NCBI GenBank assembly: GCA_963969595.1
Contig: OZ018410.1
Span: forward strand, 35,817,413 to 35,881,412
Direction of reading: 5' to 3'
Source: Neckera pumila
Taxonomy: Eukaryota; Streptophyta; Bryopsida; Hypnales; Neckeraceae
DNA length: 64,000 nucleotides
Below are positions 11,851-24,600 of the stretch, piece after piece. Within the stretch, counting starts at the first letter, position 1. Each line of letters begins with the position of its first letter. The notes beneath the pieces are model-generated. The model did not search any database. It was not told the origin of the DNA and worked only from the letters and a program-made list of their open reading frames with translations. A program made the position numbers and the translations under genes.

Positions 11851-12153
11851 TCCCAGTGCACGCTCCCAAGAACGCGTTCCCCTAGATCAAGAAAGCGTCC
11901 CTTACAAGTTCCTCAGTACGCGGGATTCATTCAAGTTTCATTTTGTTTCATTTTGTTTCATTTTGCTGCAGCCTCATGTATTGCCAGTCGTCGTCGCGCA
12001 TGAATTAGCTCACAGTTGCAATCTCTTCTGCAATGCGCAGAATCGTCGACCTCGATTAAGCTTAATTCCGGTGTTCCGTTGCTTGATTTGAGCTTGCAAT
12101 CAAATTTTCTGATGAATTAATCTTTCCTGTTTGAGATTAGGGTTAAGGACGCC

Positions 12154-15100
12154 ATGAGTATGATGGATTTGCATTGGAAACCCCCGCGGATCCGCCTCTT
12201 GTTCGAGGATCCGGGGATGTTGAGCAATGCGCAGGTGGATCAAGGATTGGCCAAGTCCTGGTATCTTGTTACTGCGGATTCATTGAGCTTTGCACACCTT
12301 GCCGCGCGGATTGCGCGTGACTTTTGGCTCGGAGACTCTTGTCCTCAGGGTTTGGTGCTTGAGGTGAGGCACAGTTGATTTAGATCTCAGATTGTTTCGT
12401 TGAAGGGGTTGAGGTTTGAGGTTGCAAATTTAAGCACTGGGAATTAGAATTAGAGTGAACAAATATTTGTATGTTTCTGGTAGCAGAGAAAAGAGGATTC
12501 CAATACACCGAAGAATGCGTCGTTTGGATAATATAAGAGTTGTAAGGATTCAAATTTTCACTGGTAGACGAGTTTTAACATGAGTTTTGATGTTCAGGTT
12601 CACTTGTGTAAGATATTATGGCGTCGTAATTAGGGACGTGCAACAATTATGTCACAATTAGGTACCTCTGCCTAGGTGCTGGCAAGTTGATGTATAACGG
12701 GCGGTGTTTATGGAACTCAATGTATGCTATCCGTGACTCAAGTCTGAGATTCATTGCGATGCAAATCAGATGGCATATTAATGTTCTTTTGAGGATTGCT
12801 CTATTTTTGCAGTATGTGTTTGATGATAGGGTCTGTGTAATTTTTTGCAGATGCGTGGTTTTGTCCTGCCTGTGGGGCAGTCGGTCCGAATTCTCCAAGA
12901 TTCAGATCTCGTCAGGTCTAGAAATCTGCACTGATTTCCATATTTTCTATCGACTTCCATGTTTAGACGACACGGGTAACTGAGGGTCTACAGAATTGAG
13001 AATGTCACTGACCGTGTCTTCGACTGTAGGAGGTCCGTGCATTTCATGAAGAAGTTGTATCTCAATTTCTTCTCCGATCGTAGTAAATTTAGGATTCGTA
13101 ATTCATGTATTACGCTTATGCTCCTGCGAGCAATAAAAATTAAGACACGGGAGTTTATACTATTGTTTTTTTTCGTGTATGATCATGCGCTTAGTGTACT
13201 TTGAACATATTTTTCTGAATTGAGCTTGACTAACTGAATCAAGCTTGACTATGGGCAGGGTGAGGCGGAAACACGAAAGGGTCTCGAGAGTGCAGTCAAG
13301 GGAACTGATTACGAACAGTCTTTCTGTAGATAACGAAGAAATTGACCATGCATACCGTATTGGCCGTGGAGGACTTCTGGCAATCGATGAATTCGGAAAG
13401 GAGGCTGGCGGTTACCAGGGTGAGCCCTCAAATGGAGATGCCGAATTCTCATTGAGTTTTGGAAAGCAAATGCAATCTGCACTAGATGAACAAAAGAGAT
13501 CAAGGGCGCTGGAGTCGAGTGGGACGAAGCGAAAACGTCCCCTTCACATCGATTCACATACGTAAGTGCTCATCATATCGACGTTCTTTTCGTATCGATG
13601 AACGAACTTAGTTATTCTGGACTGAGGACTGAGGACTGAGGACTCAGCCATTGGGAAGTATCGAGATCATACTTGTCTTTGCTTGGGCGATCTCTGTCTA
13701 TCGAGATTTCTTGAAGAATGTGAAGGTTTCTTGGTATTTAGCAGTCGCAACCGGTAAACGGGTTTGTGACATGTTTGATCTTGGATGTTTATTGTGCAGG
13801 CAAAACAATCTCTTAGTCCTACCTCCTAAACCTAGGATGGATCCAGTAGGGATAGACTCAGAACCCTGGAAGTCCAAGAAGTCATCAGGGAAGAAGAAAC
13901 ACGACAAAATAGCACGTGCAGACCGTGGAAGTAGCCAGATTGTGTCTCGTGAGTTGAGTATGCTTGAAGGCTTGCCAAGATCAGAGCACATTGACAGAGA
14001 CGTTTCTGCAAAACCCGAGAAGAAAAAGAAGAAAAAGAACAGAGAATTGGTTGAGCAGGCTGGGCCAGATGTAAATTGTGCGGGTACGAGTCCAGCAAAT
14101 GAGGCAAATGCACAGGAAGCAACGCCTGGCAAACGGAGGTACCGCTTTTGAGTTTTGCACTCAGTTTTCTCTTTTGTAATCATAGCTTTGCTCTACTTGC
14201 AGGTCGAGTCTCTAGATGGTTTCCTTACTTTTGGGAGTCGATTACTAAGCTGGAAAGAACCTTCATTGCATTATTTTGTTTCTCTTGCAGAAGCTAGAAT
14301 TCTGTCACCTGCTCTAGATACTAGTGTAATCCGCTCTAGTTGGTGGTTAAATTAGTGCTGCCCAAGGTAGGACTACTTGATTAACATATCCGCTGTAGGT
14401 AAAAGGGACTCGGATGAGGCTAGTAACATGCAGGGCGTGATTTAATGTATCGACTCAGATTATGTGCAATATTCTAGACTCAGTCAACACTCTATAGTAT
14501 GAGCTCTCTAACACGTTACTTGCTTGCTTCCTTTCTGCTCAGGAAAGTCATGCCTGTGAAGGAGACAGCAAACCCAGAAATGCCTGCAGAAATTGAACCA
14601 GTACTACAGAAGTTGAAGCCAGAGTCAAGTCGGAAGGGAGAGAAACGCAAGAAGCGGCATGACACAAACCATGATAATCATGAAACGGAAGTGCTGAATG
14701 AGAGGAGGTATGGCAACGGTCTGATGAATGTAAAGGATGAAGTTATTGTGCCAGAATTCTTAAATTTCTTAGGGCAATGGTAAGGTATGTGGGGTACACC
14801 TGGGATTAGTTAATAGGCCCATAGGAAATCGTGTGTGAGTTTCGAATTCTTAGCATGACCCTGACCATATGCATATTTTGTGTCACTGTAGGAGCATATG
14901 CATACTTTGCGACACTTCTGATAGGCCCATTTTGCTTGTAATTACTTTCTCTGGACATATCACGTATACAAATATGTTCAGTTAATGTGCAATTGTCCAG
15001 ATGACTGCTAATGTTGATCCTTAGATTCTGACGAGATCTTACAATGTTGTGCCGAGAATATCATCATTTCATACTGTTTTTACGTTTAGTAGAATCATCC

Positions 15101-18100
15101 GTTGAGCATATCCCAATCATGTTCGGTTGTTTACAATGTCAAGGTATTGTAGTCCCTGCAACAAACTGAGTATTGTCGCTGTTTCATTTTTCGCAGCAGT
15201 GAAGCAAAGGGAAATAATGGCAGTCCTCTCAATAATGAAACAGCTCCTGGGCAGGCCAATACGGCAGAGAAGGTTGCACTCTTGTTCTTCTCAGCATACA
15301 TGGGATCGCTTTCTAAAGTGAATTTTTGAAAGTCTTATTAAAGATCGGATGAAAACTCGTGTCATGTTTTTTCGGAATTCAGCAGCAACTTATCAGCTCG
15401 AGTTGAAATATACCGAGTTTTATTGATTAAAATGACGTATGATTTTGACTGATGGTCGATTGATGCCCTGGCAGAGACCCAGCAGAAGTGCACGAAGGAA
15501 AAAAGCTAAGAGGAGGTGGCTACGTGAACATGGACAGGTTAGCCTTTTATCGCAGCATTCTTTGAGTTTACACGTGTGTGTGTGTGATCGACACTCTCAG
15601 AAGCTCTACTGTTGGCTGTCTTCCTGCTGTTTCTTATATTTCCTTTATTTTGACTGTCTATTTTTTCAGTTGGGTACAATCAATATGATTTTAGAATGAT
15701 CAGGTCAAAATATGATGCTGACTTCTGTCTTTGTGTTCATAACGGTATGCTCTTATGGTTACAGAATGGCATTGTTCCAAAGAAAGATGATGCCAAGACA
15801 CAGCAAAAAGAGCCAAAGGATCAAACAGATACCAGTGGATCTGAAACTTCAGTGCCTGAGACTGAGGCTGAGACTGAAACTGAGACTGAGGCTGAGACTG
15901 AAACTGAGACTGAGGCAGAGGCACAGACAGCGGTTGAGGCCGCAGTTGAGGCCGAGGCCGAGGCAGAAGAGGAAATTCTGCCTAGAATCTGTGCCCCTGG
16001 TCACATCCGCTTTGAGCATGTTGAAGGTAATTACCACCTTCATTGATGATTCATATGTTTGTGAGCCGAATTAATCGTATTCTCTGATTCATTTATTAGT
16101 TTTTATTTTCCAAATGCTTTGCTGTTTTGTTAGTTTTCATGCGCACTGTTTCTTGATATTGGTGTAGTATATAATCTGAAAAATTGATATCATCTCTTTT
16201 AAGAAGTTGTTTCTTATGACGACTATCATCTCAAGAAATTTCCTACTTGATGCAGATGCAAGAACTGAAGGGCGATATACAGCCGTAAGTCTTCTCACCT
16301 CTGGAAATAAGGCGGGGATTGAGGGAAGTTTCTCGGAACATAGTGATACAACGCATTTTAGAGTGCTCAAGAGGTGTTTTTCATATGGAGTAGTCCTTTG
16401 TGTCGAAATTCGCTTAAAGCGCATACTGCACATGCTAGTGCTGAGACTATGTTGCATATTCACGTATTTCTTTCTTGGTGAACTGGTTGATCTATGCTGA
16501 AAGCATTTGCTTCCAAGTAATTTTAATTGTTTGTTGTTTCGAGAAGTCTGGGTTTTTTAACGACTAATGATAGGGTTGTTATCATATGTGCAGCCTGTTT
16601 TGTTGTCATATACTGAAGTCCGCTGCAAAAAACAGGGGCAAGCCTGGGGTCAAGGAAAATCCCGAGGCAGATATTCTGAAGATGGTCACGACAGGAATGG
16701 CAAGATGGAGATTAGACCCTCGGAGGGGACTGTGGAACAATCTCCCAGTGAGGGAGTTGTTGCGGACAAGATTGATTTTGAAAAGCTTCCTCTTCTCAGT
16801 CGTATTCCTGTGGTATGCTTCTCTTCCTACGTCCTGCGATAGCATCTTTGTCTCCGGACGTGGATTGTAATCTGTTCATCAGTCAAGGTTTCTTCTTTCC
16901 TCAAGATTGGGCTTACTTCAACAATTTTGTAGGATTTGAATTCTTCATAATGGAATCAGAGCTTGCTACTGATACAACTTATTTAGAATGTATTCCTATA
17001 TGTTCTCTGTTTTTTGTTTAATGAGATCTGCTAATTTTGGATAAGGGTTGGCTCTCTAACCAGGTAGGAGATCTTCTGGCATATCAATTGGTGGAGCTGA
17101 CGCCTTCTTGGACTCCAGAACTTTCCAGCTATAGGGTGAGTTTCATTCTGTTGCCATTACCGATATCTTGGTTGTAAAGTTTCTACACCTGCATACCTAT
17201 GTTGCAGTTGGGTATCTGGCGTTTATGTAGATATTCCTCCCAGGCTTTGTTATTGTGCAATGAAGTGCATGTCACGCATTTTGATGTCGTGCTTCCCATT
17301 TGCTATCTTGTCTAAGAGTCGTGTTCTTTTCTTGTCTCAGGTCGGGAAAGTTTCCATCTATGATGGTGTGAGTAAGATGATTACTTTGGAACCAGTATCC
17401 GAGTATCCTATTCATGTTCAACAGCTTGAAGATGGGGACGGAAGTCTGAATGAGGATGTGTTTTTGGCACCTTATACCTCAAATGGCACTTTAGAGGTAT
17501 CTGGACATGGCTCGTTGACTTCTCATTTACGATTTGCAGTTCCAGTTGACTTTCACTTCGTGCCGTTGCATGCTCTTGCTGTCCATTGTGTTGTGGACTT
17601 ATTCTTTGTTTCAATTGTCGGACCTGAGTCCTTATCTTTTGCCTTTCCCAGGTAAACCTTGCCACGCTTATGGAGCTTAGAGTTGTGGAAGCAGGGCCGG
17701 TCCAAGTCAATTGTCAATCACAAGAGCCTCCTGATGTGAATGCAACGACTGTCGGCGTACCGATCACGTCCCCCCAACCTGCAACGGTCCCTCAAGAGCC
17801 TGTACAACCTACTGTAGCTGACCGGTTGACGACAGCCTCAACCGCAGACAACGCACCCAGTGATCAAGCAGAACTCAGAGCCGTTGGAGGCAATGAAGGA
17901 GGAGAGGTAGGGCTTTCTTCGACTATGGAGCCAGAGCCAGTGCCAGTGTTGGAGCAATCAACCAATGCAGGTACATTGAATACGATGTGTGAATTTGAAG
18001 TTGTAGAATGGACTGGACTGTGGCGTGTTCATGAACTTGCTTGGGTGACATTCCGTTTCATCTCCGATTTGTGGTGCAGGTTGGCAAGAAATGCTTTCTC

Positions 18101-18342
18101 AAGAGATCATTAATAAGAAACTGGAGCTCTCTTTAAAAGCTAGCAAAGAGTTGAGAGGGCAGAATGGTGATGGTCCAGCAGCTGCCGATGATGCAAAAAC
18201 ACGGAGCAGTCAAGTAAGAGCAGTAGAAATTAGCAAGAGGAACCCTCGGGTGCCCGGTGCTCCCATCATTCGGCATCGTTACATGCGGACAGGCGCCTTG
18301 GGTCCTACTATGGCTCTGCTAAGAGCTAAACAAAATTTGTGA
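12154..18342 (+). CDS. COIL: Coilin, Cajal-body scaffold protein
   Basis: Fourteen exons: 12154-12363, 12851-12915, 13259-13561, 13800-14138, 14543-14707, 15197-15272, 15475-15537, 15765-16026, 16256-16284, 16594-16812, 17064-17135, 17341-17496, 17652-17970, 18080-18342; 846 aa. Coilin organises Cajal bodies, where snRNPs mature. The N-terminal self-association domain (residues about 10-95) reads RIRLLFEDPGMLSNAQVDQG, then MRGFVLPVGQSVRILQDSDL. The middle is disordered with basic clusters (PEKKKKKKN, KGEKRKKRH, SARRKKAKRRWLRE) and an acidic TEAETETE repeat. The C-terminal Tudor-like domain starts around GHIRFEHVEG (484-494) and runs through DFEKLPLLSRIPVGDLLAYQ, LTPSWTPELSSYR and VNLATLMELRVV. 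Exon 6 has a CAGCAG double acceptor (15194-15199), so isoforms differing by one residue are possible. Intron 3 has a small GGACTGA tandem repeat. Intron 1 holds a copy of repeat X. Confidence 0.94.
12465..12665 (+). repeat. Dispersed repeat X, copy 3, inside coilin intron 1
   Basis: The stretch AAAAGAGGATTCCAATACACC, with following landmarks GGTAGACGAG and GTGCAACAATTATGTCACAA, corresponds in order to repeat X copies at 4425-4670 and 38920-39145 in the same orientation. It lies entirely in the first coilin intron. Divergence is higher than between the other two copies, suggesting an old insertion. Confidence 0.4.
15861..15920 (+). repeat. 24-bp in-frame tandem repeat in coilin exon 8
   Basis: A 24-bp unit ACTGAGGCTGAGACTGAAAC+TGAG is repeated twice exactly (15861-15884, 15885-15908) and partly again. 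It encodes an eight-residue acidic repeat TEAETETE inside the disordered region before the Tudor-like domain. Length variation between individuals would keep the frame. Confidence 0.9.
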
Positions 18343-21300
18343 GTGAGTAGGACCCCGAGTTGGTGAGCTTGAAACAATTTTGCACAATTTGATTGAATCC
18401 ATGTTCACTAGCAGAATGCTTGTCGATTAGATGTCCCTGAAAGATCTTGGATTTTCGTGACTGCCCCGGATTTTTGGCATGTGTTCCCTGACTACGGTAG
18501 TGAGAACATGTCGTGAGGGAGACCACATCGAACAACAGGAGTTTGTCATTAGCTGTGGCTCACAAAATATTTCAACCTGAAATTCATTTTTAAAGACATG
18601 GTCACACTGACGTTAGACAGGGTCTTTGGAATTAATTTAGGTACACCGTTGGATGGATTCGGGTTTGTTTTTGTACTTAACCCAGGTAGGTCACCAAGGA
18701 TTAAATGTCTGTAGAAATGAAGAATGCGCGTATTCATCCATGATGCTGACTATTTTTGTCTGACTACCTAGGTGATAGGGTCACGTCTTTCCAGGGTTAA
18801 AAGAGTGGTGGTAGCGAGGCTTGCAGGAATGCATTTTGGCACATCCAGTTTTGAGTAGATTTGGTTTGTTTAGAGCACCACTCTTAGGACGTCAGGTGTA
18901 GGCATACCTTCAGTTTGCTAAAACCAGCCCTTGCATTATGTATGAACATACATGTAGTTGTGATACCTACTTGAATATAACACTCCAAAATCTTGTATAC
19001 TGAGTACATATTGATTTTGAGAATGTGAACATCAGAATTTGTATTTGCTTTAGATCATCTACCAAAAAATCTTTGAACACTCATAATAATACATGGTATC
19101 CAACTAATGTATTATTTGGTGTTTTGGAATCCTTGGAAATTTGACCATATATTAAGTGATTCATATGTTCATCTATGAAAAGATTTAAATATTACTCATG
19201 CAACATTTTATTGGTGTCACCTATACATGGAATAATGTTTTTTTTTGGACAAGTGTTTGCGAGAAGCCCTTAGAGCACTGGAGCAAATATGGAGGGAGGG
19301 AGTCTGATGGGTTCAAAGCCTCTAACAAGTGTGAAATTTTGCTCAAAAAAAACACTTTTGATATGGAATTCATTGTTTACAAAGTCACATTTGATTGCTT
19401 TGTAGAAATGCTTGATTCATTATTGGCCATTCTTGGTGATTTCATTTCATATTTTTGGCAAAGTGCCAATTATGGTTATTAACTATGAAGGGGCAAGACT
19501 TATGATTTTGGTATTTTGCCAAAATTGATTTCATTTATAGACCAATAGGTACATTTTTATTTTCTCAAATGATCTTGACAGTCATCCATTGGTTATATGG
19601 GCAATTTTATTAAATGGCATGAAAACAGTTTAGAATGGCCTTTCTAAATCTATTATGTCATAGATGGTTCAGAATAGCCGTTCTAAAGTCTATACCTATC
19701 CTAGATGGGAAAAATGGCACACCGTCAAAGTGGCATTTAGAATACCGCCATTTTAATGAAATTGTCCATTTAGTTTTGGTCTATGAATCATTTCACGTTT
19801 AATCTCCAACATAAAATTAAAAGGCCAAATAATTTGAAAACTCATAATGCATAATCTATACCTTAAATATTGAATCCAATGCATTCTTCATTCTTTCCAT
19901 TTATATATTACTCAATCTCTAACAAATATTAATTGAATGATAATGACTAACCATTTACAAAACATACATCATCCACCCTACTAAATGAATGGTTGAGCAC
20001 TTCCATCCCAACTTCCATAGCAACATCCAGATTCAGTGCACCTAGTCTCCCAGATACATTGCACCTGGTCGTTTGAATTTCCCCATTATCCACATACGAT
20101 GTACCGGATTCCAGCTTTTGACTGAATCCAGTAACAAGTAACTTACGGTCAACTTCAGACTCAAAATTCTAACCACCAGATTCCGTATTTTCAGTTGCTC
20201 ACAGTGAGAAGTTTCTTAGAATCCTTCCATTTTTGCAAAATTCAATTGGGCATGGGCTCCTTCAGAAGCACTTCCATTTGGGTTTCTTCTCACACTATAC
20301 ATGTTTGTTTTCTTCGGTTCTACGCTTTCAACAAAGCTGAAAAAAACGTCCTCTTTCTACTGAACAAACCAGGTAATAATAATAATAAGTAATAATATTT
20401 ATTTGTACAAGTAATTGAACCTCCACTTCGGAAGCTTACATTCAACATCTCTTTAAAAACCCATGTTTGCTGTTACTAATGCAAGGAGTAGAATGCGAGA
20501 GTATCATAAAATAAGAGATTCACGTGCAAAGAGGACTACAGCAGGAGACTCACTGGGGGAGTGGGGAGTTTCGTGGTGCGAGACGTATGAGACTGTCGGA
20601 GACGTACTGAAAGGGAGAACTCAAGCAACTTCTCCATCAACCTAGCTCATGAATTCAAAGCTGTATTTCATTGACTTCACTCATGGATTCACAGAGTGAT
20701 CGAGTGCGTAAGCTACAAATAATCTGCATTGTTTTGTTGTTGCTGTCTGTGCTTCCATTCCTGATTGAAAAATGATGCAAGTTTAGATTTCATATTGAGT
20801 TCACTAGCTAGAGATCGACGACATGCTTCATTTGATGATGCTCTCTGGAGTTGCCGCCACTTCGCTGCGATATGGGGAACTCTTGCGCAAGCTTGCCTGG
20901 CCGTATTTGACGACAGTCATGCATCAGCTTGATGGTGGTGGTGATCGTACTGCTGCTGCTGCTGCTTTCCATTTCGACGAACATTTTCTTATTCTACACC
21001 TTTGCCTTGCGATGCAGATCAATTAGTACGGTTATGTCTGAGGATCGAAGCACGAGAGGGGAGGGTGGGCTTCAAGTCTAGGGTCTTCAGCAGCTCAATT
21101 TCACGGTAGCAACAATGTTCAGCAAGTACTTCGATCGATCTCTAGGGCTCGCACTCAGAGTTTGTGATTTCAGTCGTAATTCTGTTGCTTCTAAATCCGG
21201 GGAATGATGTGCTATTTTGAGTCCCAGAATCTCGTGTCCAAGTAGTATAGCTAGCTAGCCCCCTTGTGGAGATTTCGAGTCCGGTTGTTGAAATCGGCTT

Positions 21301-21692
21301 GGATCCATACTCAAAGCAGAAGGCTTGATATATCGATCTCTGGCACATTAGACTGAGGAGTCTGTGATGTTGTAGTAGTCCCCAATTCATGATTTCATTT
21401 GAGTGGTCACCACGATTTGAGAGTCTCCAAATAATGTTGCTAAGACTTCGTATCATAGAAGCCACTGCAAAGCCTACTTCGGACAAGATCGAGGCTCCAA
21501 GAGTAACACTCACAATCTACATCCACGTGACGTAGTTAGTCGAGCTTCAAAACTGGTGCCCGATAATACCAGATCTTTTCTTCAATTGCTGCTAGCTGCA
21601 TGTTTTGTGCAGCTCCTCCAGTACAGTAAATGATTCCAACATTAGAAAGAGAAAAGCATTGGTCCCAGCATTGGAGCAAGGGGTAGCTAGAG
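18343..21692. other. Gene-free interval between coilin and the GH31 gene
   Basis: No gene is supported. It contains an imperfect foldback at 19535-19787 and a TAA microsatellite near 20375-20395. A 94-codon open frame near 19200 has no recognisable family signature. The last 700 bp before 21693 are richer in GC and probably hold the promoter and 5' leader of the GH31 gene. Confidence 0.55.
19535..19787. mobile_element. Imperfect foldback, probable old MITE
   Basis: TTATAGACCAA at the left pairs with TTGGTCTATGAA at the right. Inner arms GGGCAATTTTATTAAATGGC and its counterpart near 19749-19770 also pair, as do the AGAATGGC / GCATTTAGAAT segments. The arms are diverged and no target duplication was identified. 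Confidence 0.4.
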
Positions 21693-24600
21693 ATGGGCAT
21701 GGCAAGCGAGACCACGACTGCAGCAACTCCAACATCAACAGCCGCAGCAGCGCGTCAGCGGCGCCTCCACAACCCGTTTCCAGGGTCACCTCCAGGCCTG
21801 AACTTCGTCCGCGGTCACCTTCACCACGACCAATCCGCCCTCACGTCGCGCACTCTCGCCGCCGGGAAGAATTTCCTCGTCTCCTGGGACTCCGAATCTC
21901 TCGCAGTTCACCACCGTCGCCAGCCGGAACGCGCGCTCTGGACCACGTCGTCCAAAGGAGCCTTCGTCGCCGCGGCTTTGGGCGAGTCCACTATTCATGA
22001 AAGCCATGGATCCTTCTCTGTCAACGACCAAACGGAGCTTCTGCTCGACCATCAAACCATCGAAGACATCACCGAGGGTGGGCAAGAGGGTGGGCAAGAG
22101 CGAGTTTGCAGTGCTTTGAAGAGTGTTTGCTTTGGAAGTGGAGTAGGGGATGCTGTGAAGGTGCAAGAGAGGGATCCGGATGGTACGCTCCTTGATGACG
22201 ATGGGGGTGATCCAGTTGTGGTGGTCACGGGATGCTTGTACTCCACTTGTGAACTTGCGACGGGGGAGCTATGGTGTTACTATAATGGGAATCGGCGCGA
22301 GAATCACGACAGCCCGTTCCATGAAACAGGTATATATGGTCACATTGGGCCACTAACCACACTGTCTCTCACAACCTAAGCGAAGTAAATGTTTTGCCAA
22401 AATGGCTTCATGCACAGCTTGAATGATGCGCTACTGGATTGAGAATATTTTTCCCTATGTAACGTGAATAAATGGTAGATTAAACTTACATTAATGGCAA
22501 GGTTCCACGTTGGGGCTGGCTGTCACGTACTGGAGCTGTCTCATAGTACTCACGCACGCCATCTCCGCTCGGCCCAAACTGAAACAGAACCTCCAATTGG
22601 CCTAGTTCAGTGATATTGAATTTTTTGGATCAGAAGGCTGGAATATATTGATTTTCTGACAATGTTTTCCATTGATTCTGATGATATGAAAATTTTCCCC
22701 CATTTGAATTCTTCACAATTTGATGATTGATTCAAATTCATCACGTTTGAAACCTTGAATATTTGGTCTTTGAGAGCTTGAAATGGTGTATTTCAGATCG
22801 CCGAATCTGTGTGCAAAGTAGAACTGGAGTAGATCTGCGGTTTCGGCCGGTTTCACTGAACTCTGCCATTGCGGTTCAGGGAATGAGCGCGTGACCCCCG
22901 CGCATGGAGTTGGTGTGCGCTACCGACTCATATTCTCAGAGAGGCGCGATCACCAGCTGGGATTCCACGTCGAACTTGAAGCGCCATTGCGGAAGAACGT
23001 CCCTTCAAAGTTTCCCACGCGCAGCATTCGGTCGGCAAAGAAATCTACAAACAGGAGCTTGTCTCGCCGGTGGAAGCGGGTTTCATCGCGCGAGTGGAGC
23101 GAGTGGAGCGAGATTCGCCGCGTGAAGCCTGTCGATGTCGAAAGCACTTCCCCGGAGTTTGACGATGTCGTGGTGCCGAGGTTGAATCGCGTGATGCTAT
23201 CCTATGGCTCGCATTCTGGAGAGCGCTTCTTCGGATTCGGAGAGCAGTTCTCGTGTTTTGATATGAAGGGGCGACGCGTGCCGATTCTGGTGCAGGAGCA
23301 AGGGTTGGGGCGTGGCGATCAGCCGATTACTGCGGCTGCGAATCTCGTCGCGTACAGGTCCTGACCCTAATCCCCATCACCAGGGAAGAGATTGATCTGT
23401 GAAATCATATTTGCGATTGCATTCATGACAAAAATTATGGGTGCGTGTGAAATTCCCCATTGCCGAAGCCCTAACCTCTAAACCGAAATCATAATCATGT
23501 TTGCGATTTGAATTCATGACGAGAATTGCTGGCGGGTGTGAAAAATTCGCTTGGAAATTTGCAGGGCTGGAGGCGACTGGCACACGACTTACGCGCCGTC
23601 GCCGCACTACCTCACCTCGGACATGAACTCGCTGTTCTTAGAGGGTTACGAGCACGCCGTGTTTGATCTGACGCAACGGGATTGCGTCCAAGTGCAAGTA
23701 AGCTAAGCGCATCATCCTTGCAAGTCTCTCGATTGCACGCATTCCAAATCATCACCATAGTGCGCATTCATTGTGCGGATTCCTGAAATGGAGGAGTTTG
23801 TAGGTGCATGCTGGCGAAATGAAAGGGCGGATACTCTACGGGCAAACGCCGTCGGAACTCATCAAGGAGTACACGGCGGCGGTGGGACGGATGCGGGCGC
23901 TGCCGGCGTGGATTACCAAGGGCGCCATCGTGGGCATGCAAGGGGGTCACGACGCTGTGAGGGAGGTGTGGCGCAAAGTGAGGGAGTATGATGTCCCGAT
24001 TTCGGCCTTCTGGCTGCAAGTAAGTCATGACCAGTGCTCGCTTCCTTGGCCATTGACTGTGGAATCAAACATTCCATAGATGAACATTTGGGATTTCTCC
24101 TGTGGCGTCGCGCACTTGAATGTCCCAGTGTTTGCGCTCTGTATCGTTCCGATCTAACGAATTTGTCCCTCAACAACGAGATGTCCTTTTTGTTGAATGC
24201 TTCAGTCGTTGCCAATGGCCGGAGGTAGTGGTGCTCTGGACTTGCGTGTCAATTGAACGAATTTGATCGCCAAAGCTGTGACCTCGAATTGCTGCCGAGG
24301 TTGCCAATGGGCACGAGCTCATGGCACCCTTGAATCGCGCCGATCTAAAACACTTGTCCTGCAACTCCCTGGTCTCATTTTCTTGGAATGTAACCGACGT
24401 TGCCAATAGGAAGAGCTAAATCACGCCAATTCAGCAAACTTGACCCCCAAAACTCAAAACCATCATCTTCTCGTCATTAAAATGCTACGGACGTTGCCAA
24501 TGACCAAGAAATAATCGTGCCCATCCAACGAATTCAACTCTCAACATCGTACTTTTCGTTGTCTTGCATACTGGCAAAAATTGCTAATGGTGCCCCGCAA

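Noticed and set aside
19198..19482. 94-codon open frame between coilin and the GH31 gene
   Set aside because: Composition and codon use look like the surrounding AT-rich DNA, and I recognise no motif. One copy only, no support.
22797..22890. An extra GH31 exon starting after TTTCAG at 22796 (open frame reading VQSRTGVDLRFRPVS)
   Set aside because: The frame runs into a stop at 22891-22893 and cannot be spliced to the next conserved sequence without an intron of about 35 bp. The acceptor at 22879 joins exon 1 in phase directly.
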